Source: Paraburkholderia phenazinium (lineage in GTDB: Bacteria > Pseudomonadota > Gammaproteobacteria > Burkholderiales > Burkholderiaceae). From it: a stretch of 64,000 nucleotides of DNA. The notes beneath the pieces were generated by a model. The model was not told where the DNA came from. It saw nothing but the letters and a program-made list of their open reading frames with translations, and did no database searches. Location: NCBI RefSeq assembly GCF_900141745.1, contig NZ_FSRM01000002.1:806001-870000 (forward strand). The letters run 5' to 3'. Both the position numbers and the translations under genes were made by a program. Of the stretch, positions 44,158 through 52,567 are shown piece by piece (positions within the stretch are counted from its first letter, which is position 1; the number at the start of each line of letters is the position of its first letter).

Positions 44158-44640
44158 TCAAGCGCGCGCGGAGGTCGCCTCTGCCCGCGTGTCAGTCTCC
44201 TGGTCTTCCCGCTCCATAGCAACCAGCACCGCGCAGGAAACCCGGTCCAGCAGCAACCCGTCGTTTTTGCCGCTCCACCAGCGCTTAAGCAGGCCGGTGC
44301 GTTGATGGCCGATGACGACCAGGTCGACTTTGAGCTGATTGGCGAAAAACGGAATCCGTTCCAGCGGATCGCCGATCGCGAAATGGGCGGTGGCGATTAC
44401 ACCGCGCGCTGCAAGCTTCGCTATTCCATCACGAAGGATCTTCTTTGCAGACTGCTCAAGGACATCGAACGGCACGGCAGACGCGATCTCGGCCGCTTGC
44501 ACCCACGCCGCGCTATTCAGCACGGCAAGCAGGTGAGTTTCGGCCTTGAGTTGTTCCGCCAAGGCAGCCCCGTGGCGCAACGCCCTTCGTCCTTCACGCG
44601 TTGAGTCATAACAGAGCAGGATGCGGCCGAATGCGGGCAT
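44158..44640 (-). CDS. Universal stress protein, RWW subtype
   Basis: A 160-residue UspA-fold protein (GRILLCYDSTREGRRALRHG). The nucleotide loop is VVIGHQRTGLLKRWWSGKND: the second Gly of G-x2-G is missing and a RWW(S/T)G sequence follows, so ATP binding is uncertain. The USP at 49.4 kb shares this unusual motif. It heads the usp-cysM unit. Operator B lies about 120 bp upstream. Confidence 0.88.
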   Translation of the reverse strand: MPAFGRILLCYDSTREGRRALRHGAALAEQLKAETHLLAVLNSAAWVQAAEIASAVPFDVLEQSAKKILRDGIAKLAARGVIATAHFAIGDPLERIPFFANQLKVDLVVIGHQRTGLLKRWWSGKNDGLLLDRVSCAVLVAMEREDQETDTRAEATSARA

Positions 44641-44760
44641 ATCGACACTGCCTCCGATTCAAGACCGTTGCCATTCAATTGCGGCGTAGCCGCTACGCAA
44701 CCACACACTGCTCGTGAGCGCGGTCGCCCCACTCAAAAGCCCGCTGCACCTTACCTCTAT

Positions 44761-44782
44761 TATATATCACTTTATGATATAT
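44761..44782. promoter_or_regulatory. MarR-type operator B (usp-cysM unit)
   Basis: TATATATCA-CTTTA-TGATATAT, an 8-bp perfect inverted repeat and the best copy of the set. The spacer CTTTA is identical to that of operator C. Confidence 0.75.
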
Positions 44783-44857
44783 GTCTCGCGCACCGCGGCA
44801 ATGCCTCGACAACAGGAAGGGCTCGGGCAGCAGGTAACGCCAGCGGTGCGATTCAAA

Positions 44858-46666
44858 TCATCCCGTCCGCCGCACTGGCGGAAAACGCTTCGCACTGCGG
44901 TTAAACGTAACGCGGCGGAACCGCTCTCTCTTGTGTTCGTCTTCGAAATGCGCGAGAGACGGCTTGATCAGATCGCTTCGCGAGACGATCCCGACCAGAC
45001 GGAGCGTCTGCCTGTCGGCAACCACGGGCAAACGTTCGAGACCATGGACTGCGAGCCGCGTCGCGACCAGCCTGCAGGTTTCATCGGGCAACGCAACAAT
45101 CGGCGCGTTTGCGCTCAACAGATCGGCAAGGCGCGCATCGGACGCCTGGGCGGCCCCTGCGGTCCCTTTATCACGAAACTGCTCTAGCGCCGCGCGGTCT
45201 ACCATGCCGGTCACTACACCGTCCTTGAGCGCCGGATAGGCTCGATGCGTTTGCGTGGTGCCAAAGAATGTCGTCAGCGCCTCGCTCACCGGCAGGTTGG
45301 CGTCGATCGTCTCGACGGACCGGGACATCACCTCGTCGACGTAGTGGCGTTCGAGCGGATCGACACCATACTCCCGGTAGATGTGGTATCCGCGGCGAGC
45401 GATCTTCTCCGTCATGATGGAGCGCCGCATGACCACGGTCGCAAAGCCGTGTGCCACGAGCGTAGCGGCCAGGAGCGGCAACAACGCGTTGCTATCGTGC
45501 GTCAGGCCAAACGCAAACACGATTGCCGTGAGCGGCGCACCAAGCGTTGCACCGAGTGTCGCTGCCATGCAAACGAGCGGCCACAGCGCTGGTTCGCCGC
45601 CTGGCAGCACGTGGCCAAACACGGTGCCAAGTCCTGCACCCAACATGAGCAGCGGAGCGAGCACCCCGCCCGACGTGCCGGAGCCCAGCGCAACCACCCA
45701 GATAATGGCCTTCACAACCAGAATGGCGATAGCGACCTGCAGCACGACATGCTGATGCAGCAGGTCTCCGATCACGTCGTAGCCCACGCCAAGCGCGCGA
45801 GGTTCGAGAAATCCGCCGATCCCCACCACAAGGCCGCCGAGCGCGGGCCACCACATCCAGTGAACAGGCAGCTTGCCGAACAGGTCTTCGGTCTTGTACA
45901 AAGCAGCGGACAGGCCGGAGGCTAGCGCCCCGCTCAACAGGCCGGCAATCACGCATGACACGAGCGAGAGCGCGCCAGGAGGCGCCGTTTCGAGGGGAAA
46001 CAGCGGACCTGTACCGAAGAATGCCGCGCGCGCAAAGCCCGCGACTGCGCACGCCAGTGCAACCGGCAAGAAGCTGCGCGGCCGCCATTCGAACAACAGC
46101 AGTTCAACCGCCAGCAGCACGGCGGCCACGGGCGTCCCGAAGACTGCTGTCATACCGGCAGCCGCACCGGCCACCAGCAGCGTTTTGCGTTCCGCCGACG
46201 TCACCTTCACGCACTGCGCGATCAGCGAACCGAGTGCACCGCCTGTCATGATGATCGGGCCTTCGGCACCAAACGGGCCGCCGCTGCCGATCACGATGCC
46301 GGACGACAGCGGCTTGAGAATCGCGACTTTCGGTGACATGCGGCTCTTGCCGAACAGGATAGCTTCGATTGCTTCCGGAATACCGTGGCCGCGGATTTTC
46401 TCCGAACCGTAGCGCGCCATAAGACCCACGATCAGGCCACCCACCACCGGTATCACGATCACCCAGCCACCGAGCGTGTTCAGTGCCGGCGATCGATCCG
46501 CGAAAGAGAACGCACCGAAGAAAAACAGATTTGTGAACAGGTGAATCAGGCTCAGCAGCACAAACGCCGCGAGCGTGCTGAGCGCGCCAATCGCTGCCGC
46601 TAGCAAGGAAATTCCAGGAAGCCGCGCGTTGGACGAGAAGTCGCGCTTATGCGTATCGTGGTTCAT
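44858..46666 (-). CDS. ClC-family chloride channel/antiporter with CBS domains (second copy)
   Basis: A 602-residue ClC protein strongly similar along its length to the one at 40.3 kb (GHGIPEAIEAILFGKSRMSP; GSGGPFGAEGPIIMTGGALG; GSGTSGGVLAPLLMLGAGLG). Two C-terminal CBS domains (about 450-595) may sense adenosine nucleotides. The central GSGIP Ser is His in both paralogues, while the gating Glu is kept. Its ATG is 3 bp after the marR stop, so the two form an operon. Two divergent copies in one small regulon suggest different affinity or pH settings. Confidence 0.9.
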   Translation of the reverse strand: MNHDTHKRDFSSNARLPGISLLAAAIGALSTLAAFVLLSLIHLFTNLFFFGAFSFADRSPALNTLGGWVIVIPVVGGLIVGLMARYGSEKIRGHGIPEAIEAILFGKSRMSPKVAILKPLSSGIVIGSGGPFGAEGPIIMTGGALGSLIAQCVKVTSAERKTLLVAGAAAGMTAVFGTPVAAVLLAVELLLFEWRPRSFLPVALACAVAGFARAAFFGTGPLFPLETAPPGALSLVSCVIAGLLSGALASGLSAALYKTEDLFGKLPVHWMWWPALGGLVVGIGGFLEPRALGVGYDVIGDLLHQHVVLQVAIAILVVKAIIWVVALGSGTSGGVLAPLLMLGAGLGTVFGHVLPGGEPALWPLVCMAATLGATLGAPLTAIVFAFGLTHDSNALLPLLAATLVAHGFATVVMRRSIMTEKIARRGYHIYREYGVDPLERHYVDEVMSRSVETIDANLPVSEALTTFFGTTQTHRAYPALKDGVVTGMVDRAALEQFRDKGTAGAAQASDARLADLLSANAPIVALPDETCRLVATRLAVHGLERLPVVADRQTLRLVGIVSRSDLIKPSLAHFEDEHKRERFRRVTFNRSAKRFPPVRRTG

Positions 46667-46668
46667 GG

Positions 46669-47085
46669 TTACTCAACGTCGATCTGGGGAACCTTGAAGG
46701 CACCCTTGAGGGATTTCAATTCGGCACGATGCATTTCCGCCAGACGGGAGAGCACCTGCTCGCCCGCTTTTAGCAGATGAACCTCGACCTGGCGGCGATC
46801 GGTGTCGCTGATCTTGCGCCGGACGAGATCAAGCGCCTCACAACGGGACACGAGGGCGACCACGCCGTGGTGCTGCGACTGGAGCCGTTCCGCGAGTTCG
46901 CCGATGGTCGCCCAGTCGCGCTCCGGATAGCCCTTGATATGCAGCAGCAACAGGTACTGCAAAGGGGTAATGCCTTCGCCCTGCGCGGCCTGCTCGGAAA
47001 ATCGCTCGAAGCGGCGCATCTGGTAGCGAAACTCGGACAGTTGCTCGAAGTTCGTCTTGGTCAAACCGCGCGCGAGTGTTTTCAT
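46669..47085 (-). CDS. MarR-family transcriptional regulator
   Basis: A 138-residue winged-helix repressor. The core is TPLQYLLLLHIKGYPERDWA, IGELAERLQSQHHGVVALVS and the wing RCEALDLVRRKISDTDRRQV (D-x-R-DRR typical of MarR), with dimerisation helices at both ends. The start is ATG 47085 (MKTLARGLTKTNF); the frame runs further up but through the operator. Operator C lies 33 bp upstream, which implies autoregulation. It is transcribed with the second ClC gene. No Cys is obvious for redox sensing, so the ligand is unknown. Confidence 0.92.
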   Translation of the reverse strand: MKTLARGLTKTNFEQLSEFRYQMRRFERFSEQAAQGEGITPLQYLLLLHIKGYPERDWATIGELAERLQSQHHGVVALVSRCEALDLVRRKISDTDRRQVEVHLLKAGEQVLSRLAEMHRAELKSLKGAFKVPQIDVE

Positions 47086-47117
47086 CGGAGTCCCGGTGTA
47101 GAAGGCAAAAGTGCGAT

Positions 47118-47136
47118 TATATCGCTTTATGATATT
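47118..47136. promoter_or_regulatory. MarR-type operator C (marR autoregulation)
   Basis: TATATCG-CTTTA-TGATATT, 33 bp upstream of the marR start codon, where it would overlap the promoter. Confidence 0.75.
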
Positions 47137-47171
47137 TACATCTGAAACCGACCGAGGCACAGGGACAACGG

Positions 47172-48338
47172 CTACGCTGCGCGCTGCTGCCCGTTATATG
47201 TCTGGCGGTACAGGCCCGCAATCAGATCCGCCTCGGTAATCATCCCGGCGAGTCGCTCCTCGACATCCAAGACCGGAATATGGTGGTGTCCGTCGTTTGC
47301 AAAAAGGGGCAACAGTTCCGCGAAAGATGTATTCGCAGTCACGGTACGCACGTCGGGATTCATCAATGCGCCAACCACCGGCGCCAACGCCATGCCTCGC
47401 CTGATCCAGCGTTGCACCAGCGGCGGCAGAATCGACGCGCTCCCGAAGGCCCGTTTGTCAACGAGGTCAGCGCGCGTGACGATGCCGATCACGCGCCGTT
47501 CCGCATCGATGACGGGGAGCGCCTTGATACCGTGCTCCTTGAGCAGACCCCATGCCTGCGAAGCCCGCGTCGTCGCTGATACGGCCACCAAGGGGCTTGA
47601 CATGATATCGGCGCAACTCAGTTCGCCGACCGTGCGCGCATAGGCCTGCAACTGGACATCGCGCAGCAGCGATTCCAGATCGTCGACGTTGATGTCGAGC
47701 AATTCGCCGCGCCGGTTCAGCGCCGCATCAAGGTCCGCGCGCGTGAATCCGGCCGCAGGTGCCGCCGGAGATCCCGTTGCACGCTGACCCACACCCGGAT
47801 GTGCGACGTGCGGATAACGATGCCCAGTGGCCGCGTGGTACACGATAGCGGCGACCAGAAGCGCCGCAGACTGCATGGCAATGGGCTCAGCGACAAAACG
47901 GTAGCCCAGAGCGTGAACGGCCGGACCACCGAGGACCGCAGTCAACGCGACTGCGCCCGACGGGGGGTGGACACAACGCAGCGCGAACATCAGGCAAATC
48001 GCCAGCGCGACGGCCAGCGCGGCGGCGCCGACCGGATTGGCGATCCAGCTTGCACAGGCGACACCCACCGTAGCGGAGACGAGATTGCCGCCAATGATCG
48101 ACCACGGTTGCGCAAGCGGACTTGCCGGCACCGCAAACAGCAACACGGCCGACGCGCCCATTGGCGCAACCAGCAGCGGAATGCTTGCAGCCGGTCCGAG
48201 CAGGACGTGCATGGTTCCGCCGGTAAACGCGATCCCAAGCAACGCACCGAGGCACGATCTCAAGCGTTCCGGCCAACGGACGGCGATGAGACTGGGAAGA
48301 AAGCCAGATAACCAGCGGGAAACAGCGTAGGAGGACAA
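47172..48338 (-). CDS. HPP-family membrane protein with C-terminal CBS domains
   Basis: A 388-residue protein. The N-terminal half has four to five helices with the family motif RCVHPPSGAVALTAVLGGPA (HPP, about 122). After a linker, two CBS domains follow (about 235-295 and 320-380; CADIMSSPLVAVSATTRASQ, ALMNPDVRTVTANTSFAEL). HPP proteins are linked to nitrite transport in plants and cyanobacteria; in Burkholderia the substrate is not known. The CBS domains echo those of the ClC proteins and suggest shared nucleotide sensing. Operator D is 94 bp upstream. Confidence 0.88.
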   Translation of the reverse strand: MSSYAVSRWLSGFLPSLIAVRWPERLRSCLGALLGIAFTGGTMHVLLGPAASIPLLVAPMGASAVLLFAVPASPLAQPWSIIGGNLVSATVGVACASWIANPVGAAALAVALAICLMFALRCVHPPSGAVALTAVLGGPAVHALGYRFVAEPIAMQSAALLVAAIVYHAATGHRYPHVAHPGVGQRATGSPAAPAAGFTRADLDAALNRRGELLDINVDDLESLLRDVQLQAYARTVGELSCADIMSSPLVAVSATTRASQAWGLLKEHGIKALPVIDAERRVIGIVTRADLVDKRAFGSASILPPLVQRWIRRGMALAPVVGALMNPDVRTVTANTSFAELLPLFANDGHHHIPVLDVEERLAGMITEADLIAGLYRQTYNGQQRAA

Positions 48339-48431
48339 GATTGGACCGGGCGTGGGTAAATGGCATGACGCGGGAAGGGACTACACCTTAAGGTCTAACC
48401 CTCCCGAAGCGAAAGAACGTCTTGTCATTAT

Positions 48432-48450
48432 TATATTTCATTGTGATATA
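48432..48450. promoter_or_regulatory. MarR-type operator D (HPP unit)
   Basis: TATATTTCA-TTG-TGATATA. The half-sites match the set, but the spacer is 3 rather than 5 bp, so it may bind with altered affinity. Confidence 0.6.
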
Positions 48451-48557
48451 AAAGCGGATTCTGAGCCGATCGCTGGTGGCAGAACCGGGACCTCCAGCGG
48501 CCCGCCTCCGCGTTCGGCGGTCACACGGCGCCCCGACGGACGGCCTATCCGGCTTGA

Positions 48558-48577
48558 ATATGTCATATCATGATCTA
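48558..48577. promoter_or_regulatory. MarR-type operator E (DUF1840 unit)
   Basis: ATATGTCA-TATCA-TGATCTA, 207 bp upstream of the DUF1840 start. The spacer is 5 bp. Confidence 0.6.
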
Positions 48578-48783
48578 AAATGAAAGCAGGCCTTCTCGTG
48601 ACTGATGTTTGAGCACAGGCAGTCCGGATGAAATTACAAGGATGATTCGCCCGGATTGCGTGCGCCCATGGGGACGCCACGTTCGCTCGAATGCACAAAT
48701 CCGGTCATCCTGAAGGCCTCGACTGTCGTCACGGAAGACAATCATCCGTTGCGACGGATCGCGCCAGGCCACAAGGAGCTATC

Positions 48784-49101
48784 ATGCTGATCACGTTTCA
48801 AACGCCCGCTGCGCCAGATGTAGTAATGCTTAGGGATCTCGCCCAGTATTTGCTGGGGCTCGTCGGCAAGCGACTCGATACGCGCGGCGTCATCCTGCAC
48901 GATGAACTGCCCCTCGCAATCAGCCGGCTTGAAGCGGCAATCTCGGACGACGAAAAAGCGGAGATTGTTCTCGAATCGTTTCAGTACTCGCGCGAGCACC
49001 ACCAGCAATCGGGCAGTGGGCTGTCGCAACGGGCGTGGCCGTTTCTCGACATGTTGCGCGAAGCCCGAAAACAGAATGCCGATATCATCTGGGGGCTGTA
49101 G
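48784..49101 (+). CDS. DUF1840 protein
   Basis: A 105-residue cytoplasmic protein (MLITFQTPAAPDVVMLRDLA at the start, SQRAWPFLDMLREARKQNAD near the end), matching the small DUF1840 family of betaproteobacteria, whose function is unknown. The start at ATG 48784 has AAGGAG upstream. It is the only plus-strand member of the MarR-operator block. Confidence 0.85.
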   Translation: MLITFQTPAAPDVVMLRDLAQYLLGLVGKRLDTRGVILHDELPLAISRLEAAISDDEKAEIVLESFQYSREHHQQSGSGLSQRAWPFLDMLREARKQNADIIWGL

Positions 49102-49136
49102 AAGCCCATTGCAGTGTGGATGGAGGTCTGGTAGAC

Positions 49137-49409
49137 CTAAGTCAGATGGGCCAGCAACGACATACTGTCGATATAGTCTTTCGCAATCGCAGTGGCAATT
49201 TTCAAAGCGTCTCCTGAGCGCGCAAAGACCCTTTGTTTCGGATCACATAGCAGCTTTCGATGTGACCCGGTGCTGTCTTGCCACTCGATAACGGCCACCG
49301 GCTGATAGACGACGCCCAACTGCGCGCCTTCGCCAGCATCCCGATCGATCTGCGCACCCGCGTAGATCTGGCACGACCGGTATTCTTCGTACGCGTACCT
49401 GTTCATCAC
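49137..49409 (-). CDS. Hypothetical protein
   Basis: A 90-residue soluble protein (MMNRYAYEEYRSCQIYAGAQ start) with a beta-rich pattern (VVYQPVAVIEWQDSTGSHRK), then a helix (SGDALKIATAIAKDYIDSM). It is encoded 27 bp after the USP gene on the same strand, so it is probably the last gene of that unit. No known domain. Confidence 0.65.
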   Translation of the reverse strand: MMNRYAYEEYRSCQIYAGAQIDRDAGEGAQLGVVYQPVAVIEWQDSTGSHRKLLCDPKQRVFARSGDALKIATAIAKDYIDSMSLLAHLT

Positions 49410-49436
49410 ACACCCGTTTAAAATCTTGCGCGAGAC

Positions 49437-49871
49437 TTAATCGGCAACCTCGAACAGAACACCGCACGACACGCGCTCAAGCAGAAGCGCATGATTTTCT
49501 CCGGTCCACCAGCGCGCAAGGAAGCCGCGCTGATGGTGCCCAATAACGATCAGGTCGACCTTCAACGAATTGGCAAGGCGCGCTATCTGATCCACGGCGT
49601 TTCCCACCGCCGCATGCCCTGTCGCGCTCACGCCCCATGCTCTCAGCCTGTCGATCCCTTCCTTTAGCGTTTCTCTTGAGGCTTCCTCATCAATCTCGAA
49701 CCTGGCGGACGACACGACGTCGAATCCGCTTGACCAGTACGTGCTGTCGAAAACTGACAGCACGTGCGTCTCGGCCCCTAGCTGTTGCGCAAGCAGCGCG
49801 CCGCGGCGCAACGCGAGTCGGCCTTCAGGCGTCGCGTCATAGCACAGGAGAACCCGGTCAAACAGGACCAT
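49437..49871 (-). CDS. Universal stress protein, RWW subtype
   Basis: A 144-residue UspA-fold protein (DRVLLCYDATPEGRLALRRG). The loop reads VVIGHHQRGFLARWWTGENH, the same non-canonical RWW(S/T)G version as the USP at 44.2 kb, lacking the second Gly of G-x2-G. The two are paralogues that share a subtype different from the ATP-binding USP at 11 kb. It follows a small membrane protein gene in one unit under operator F. Confidence 0.88.
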   Translation of the reverse strand: MVLFDRVLLCYDATPEGRLALRRGALLAQQLGAETHVLSVFDSTYWSSGFDVVSSARFEIDEEASRETLKEGIDRLRAWGVSATGHAAVGNAVDQIARLANSLKVDLIVIGHHQRGFLARWWTGENHALLLERVSCGVLFEVAD

Positions 49872-49923
49872 CTGTATCCCCTCTACAATCGGCCAACGCG
49901 CACCTCCCTTCCGTGGCAGCGAG

Positions 49924-50109
49924 TCAGACGATCATCGGCACCGCTTCGATAAGAGCAACGCCCAACAACGCGCCAACGGCCGCACCAATTAACGCGGGGT
50001 GCCAACGGTTGAGCCGCAGGGCTTCCCCCAGATTGCCAATCAGTATCATCCCAAGGATGGTCGTGATTGCCACCAGAAATCCCACGGACAAATCATGTCG
50101 GAAAAGCAT
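49924..50109 (-). CDS. Small two-helix membrane protein
   Basis: A 61-residue protein. MLFRHDLSVGFLVAITTILG starts helix 1 and LIGAAVGALLGVALIEAVPM is helix 2. AGGAGG lies 5 bp before ATG 50109. It is the first gene downstream of operator F and precedes a universal stress protein. No family recognised. Confidence 0.65.
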   Translation of the reverse strand: MLFRHDLSVGFLVAITTILGMILIGNLGEALRLNRWHPALIGAAVGALLGVALIEAVPMIV

Positions 50110-50147
50110 TCGTCCTCCTCTTGCCGCTCGTTGCCGGCAGTTTTTAT

Positions 50148-50168
50148 TATATGTCATGTTGTGATATA
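50148..50168. promoter_or_regulatory. MarR-type operator F (small membrane protein-usp unit)
   Basis: TATATGTCA-TGTTG-TGATATA, 39 bp upstream of the 50109 start. The position suits repression. Confidence 0.75.
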
Positions 50169-50378
50169 CGCAATCGTGACTTCCGTATCACGATTGACGC
50201 GTCAAAAATGACGAAGGCCACCTGGCAGAACAGACTTGGCCTGCCACGCGGCCCTTGTCCTGCCGGAAAGACAGGTTGGCGAAACCTATCCCGTCTGCCC
50301 ATGACTCCCCTTCTTACTATCCAGATGCTCCGTCTGCGCAGCCGCATGGCGCGCACTGCTTAGGTTCACGGAGTCATT

Positions 50379-50627
50379 GTGCCAGGTCCGTCGGTCATGG
50401 AAGCGCCCAGCGCGGCAGGTGATCTCATAACGCGCACGTTTGCGGCGTTCGCTCAGTCCGAACGCGATCAACTGATGGAGCGCACGCACGCCAATGTCGC
50501 ACAGGCCAAGGCAGAAGGCAAAATCTCCGGTCGAATGTTATCGCTGACGGCCACGCAACGTACGGAAAACCAACGGTGCCGTTGCAGTCAAAGCGTGACA
50601 GGCATTGCCGGCAATCACAGTCACTGA
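50379..50627 (+). pseudogene. Serine recombinase (resolvase) remnant
   Basis: Residues DLITRTFAAFAQSERDQLME and RTHANVAQAKAEGKISGR match the end of the catalytic domain (FAALAEFERDLI-x-ERT-x-AGL) of Tn3-type resolvases. The N-terminal catalytic Ser region and the DNA-binding domain are missing, and what follows is unrelated. It marks the left border of an accessory patch. Confidence 0.7.
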
Positions 50628-50831
50628 TCACACCCATCTCTCGCGCGCCCGCGAAGATGAAAAAATCCGCTTTCGCGACATTCAGGCGCAACCGCGCAAG
50701 ACCATTTCGTCGCCCACCTGGAGCGGCATCGAATCCGAGCACGTCTCATACAGCGCGAGCTACACGAACGTACGTGAACCGATCCCCTGGCGCACCCTCT
50801 CGGGACGTCAACAGCTTTACCAGGATCACCG

Positions 50832-51149
50832 TGGATGCGCGATTTTGGCGAGTCGCTGTGCGTCTACAAACCACCGATCGATACGCGCAGTACGGTGGGC
50901 ATCGGGGACACCCGCTCGAACGGCAATCTCGAGATCGCACTGAACTTCCTGACGCCTCATCAGAAATAGGGCATACACAGCACCTACACCGACAATCTGT
51001 TGATGCTGACACTCTCGCGCGGAGGCCCCATCGTCTGGGCATCGGAGATCGACGCCAGAAAAATAGGCGTGGTCGATAACGACTGGATTGAAGCGTTCAA
51101 CGTGAACGGTGTATTGACTGCCCGCGCGGTCTATCGTTTCGGTATGTAA
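50832..51149 (+). pseudogene. C-terminal remnant of a large envelope protein gene
   Basis: The frame reads RDFGESLCVYKPPIDTRSTV, LEIALNFLTPHQK, TAG stop, GIHSTYTDNLLMLTLSRGGP and ends VLTARAVYRFGM. The alternating polar/hydrophobic strands and the final aromatic residues suggest an outer-membrane protein. The in-frame TAG at about 50967 and the missing front make it a pseudogene. The family is not identified. Confidence 0.55.
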
Positions 51150-51207
51150 ACAACCCGGGGCAGCGAGTTCACACCGATTCCTCAGTTTGCTGGCACATTA
51201 AATAATT

Positions 51208-51227
51208 GCAAATAATCAAATATTTGC
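51208..51227. promoter_or_regulatory. AT-rich inverted repeat at the abiE promoter
   Basis: GCAAATA-ATCAAA-TATTTGC, 41 bp upstream of the antitoxin start, followed by a TATACT -10-like hexamer. AbiEi antitoxins repress their own promoter through such repeats. Confidence 0.5.
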
Positions 51228-51267
51228 TGTATATACTGCATCCAGATAACGCATCCAGAAAAAACTG

Positions 51268-52014
51268 ATGAGCAACAAAACAGTCCAGCGGCTGATGCAG
51301 GAAAGCCGGCGCGGTCATCCTATCGATTCAGACATGCTCCGGAACATGGGCATCAGCGCTGCGCTCGCGGCGCATATGGTCAAATCCGGGTGGCTGCAAC
51401 GGCTCTCGCAGGGCGTCTACCTTTTGACCGGGGACATTCCGACAAGGGACGGTTCGATCGCGTACCTGACTCGACGCATCGCCGGTCTTCACGTTGGGGG
51501 GAAAACAGCCCTTTCCTGGCAAGGCGTGCGTCACAACATCGCGTTTCGCGAAAATATTGTGCTGTGGGGTCAGAAGCCCTATCGCATCCCCTCCTGGGTG
51601 GACCGGCACCTGATCTACTCATTTCAGACCACTGCCCTGTTTGACGACGACCTGCCCTACGAAAAAGGCCTAAAGCCGCTCCCTGCTGGTGACCCGGAGG
51701 TCAAGGTGTCGGTACCCGAGCGAGCCATGCTGGAACTCGCCAGCGACATTGGCAAAGGTCAGTCGATTGAGGAAGCGGGCAACCTGATGGTGAGCCTGCG
51801 TAACCTGCGCGCTGACGTGCTGGACGAGTTTTTGAGCCACTGCCACCGGGTGAAGGTTGTCAGGCTCGTCCGTGACCTCGGACTTGAGGCCGATTTTTCG
51901 TGGGCTCGAGGACTTCAGAAGCATGTGGACCGTCTTGGCGCCGGGAAAAGATGGTCGAATCAGACAAAAAATGGCCGCATAACACTCAAGCCAGAACGAA
52001 CGAAATCTACGTAG
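51268..52014 (+). CDS. AbiEi-type antitoxin of a type IV toxin-antitoxin system
   Basis: A 248-residue protein. The N-terminal winged helix (SDMLRNMGISAALAAHMVKS, GWLQRLSQGVYLLTGDIP) is the AbiEi DNA-binding domain; the central HVGGKTALSWQGVRHNIAFR and the later PERAMLELASDIGK are typical of the family. It represses its promoter and counters the AbiEii nucleotidyltransferase. The toxin gene starts 64 bp inside its end in another frame, the usual coupled layout. The antitoxin appears intact. Confidence 0.85.
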   Translation: MSNKTVQRLMQESRRGHPIDSDMLRNMGISAALAAHMVKSGWLQRLSQGVYLLTGDIPTRDGSIAYLTRRIAGLHVGGKTALSWQGVRHNIAFRENIVLWGQKPYRIPSWVDRHLIYSFQTTALFDDDLPYEKGLKPLPAGDPEVKVSVPERAMLELASDIGKGQSIEEAGNLMVSLRNLRADVLDEFLSHCHRVKVVRLVRDLGLEADFSWARGLQKHVDRLGAGKRWSNQTKNGRITLKPERTKST

Positions 52015-52523
52015 ACACCGTCCGGCTGATGCTGGGCATCGCACCGATCATCACCCCTCTGTTCGCGATGAAAGGTGGAACCGCGTTGAACCTGTTCTTG
52101 CAGGAGATGCCTCGCCTCTCTGTCGACATCGATGTGGTCGTGAAGAACCCGAAACTTACCCGTCACGAAGTGTTGTTTAACCATAGGCACTCGATGGCAG
52201 GCGTCTACGAGAGTGACTTCGTCGGGATGACGATCGAGACTGTCGGTCTTGATGTACTCGAAGCGACGCAGGAGCGTCCGCATCGGGAACTGCCGACCGC
52301 CCTGACCGAACCACACCGCCAGTTCCTGATTTCCCTGCTTCGCACCGAACCCGACTGGTCCCTGATGCCCTACAAGCACCTGAGCAAACTGCCGCCCATA
52401 AGGTGGAAACTCATCAATCTCGAAAAGCTCAGAAAGAATAATCCGGCACTGTTCGAGAAGCAGGAGGCCTTGCTGCGTGAGGGCTTTGCCGCTATTGACA
52501 GTGGGAAAGAAGCTTCGACCTGA
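51951..52523 (+). CDS. AbiEii-type nucleotidyltransferase toxin with internal deletion
   Basis: A 190-residue protein where relatives have roughly 300. The front is conserved: YVDTVRLMLGIAPI, FAMKGGTALNLFLQEMPRLS, VDIDVVVKNPKLTRHE, giving the GGT/DxD nucleotidyltransferase motifs. It then jumps straight to VLFNHRHSMAGVYESDFVGM, which in full-length homologues lies near the C-terminus after the K/R-RDLFD region. About 110-130 residues, including the later catalytic motifs, are gone without loss of frame. The end (WSLMPYKHLSKLPPIRWKLI) is intact. It is probably inactive as a toxin. Confidence 0.8.
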   Translation: MVESDKKWPHNTQARTNEIYVDTVRLMLGIAPIITPLFAMKGGTALNLFLQEMPRLSVDIDVVVKNPKLTRHEVLFNHRHSMAGVYESDFVGMTIETVGLDVLEATQERPHRELPTALTEPHRQFLISLLRTEPDWSLMPYKHLSKLPPIRWKLINLEKLRKNNPALFEKQEALLREGFAAIDSGKEAST

Positions 52524-52567
52524 CTAGCTGCAATCCGTCCTCGACCGGCCTGCCGAAACAAGAGTGC

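Larger units (their letters stand above)
48339..48783. other. Divergent regulatory region
   Basis: 445 bp between the HPP gene (minus) and the DUF1840 gene (plus). It holds operators D (48432) and E (48558), one facing each gene. No gene is supported. Confidence 0.5.
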
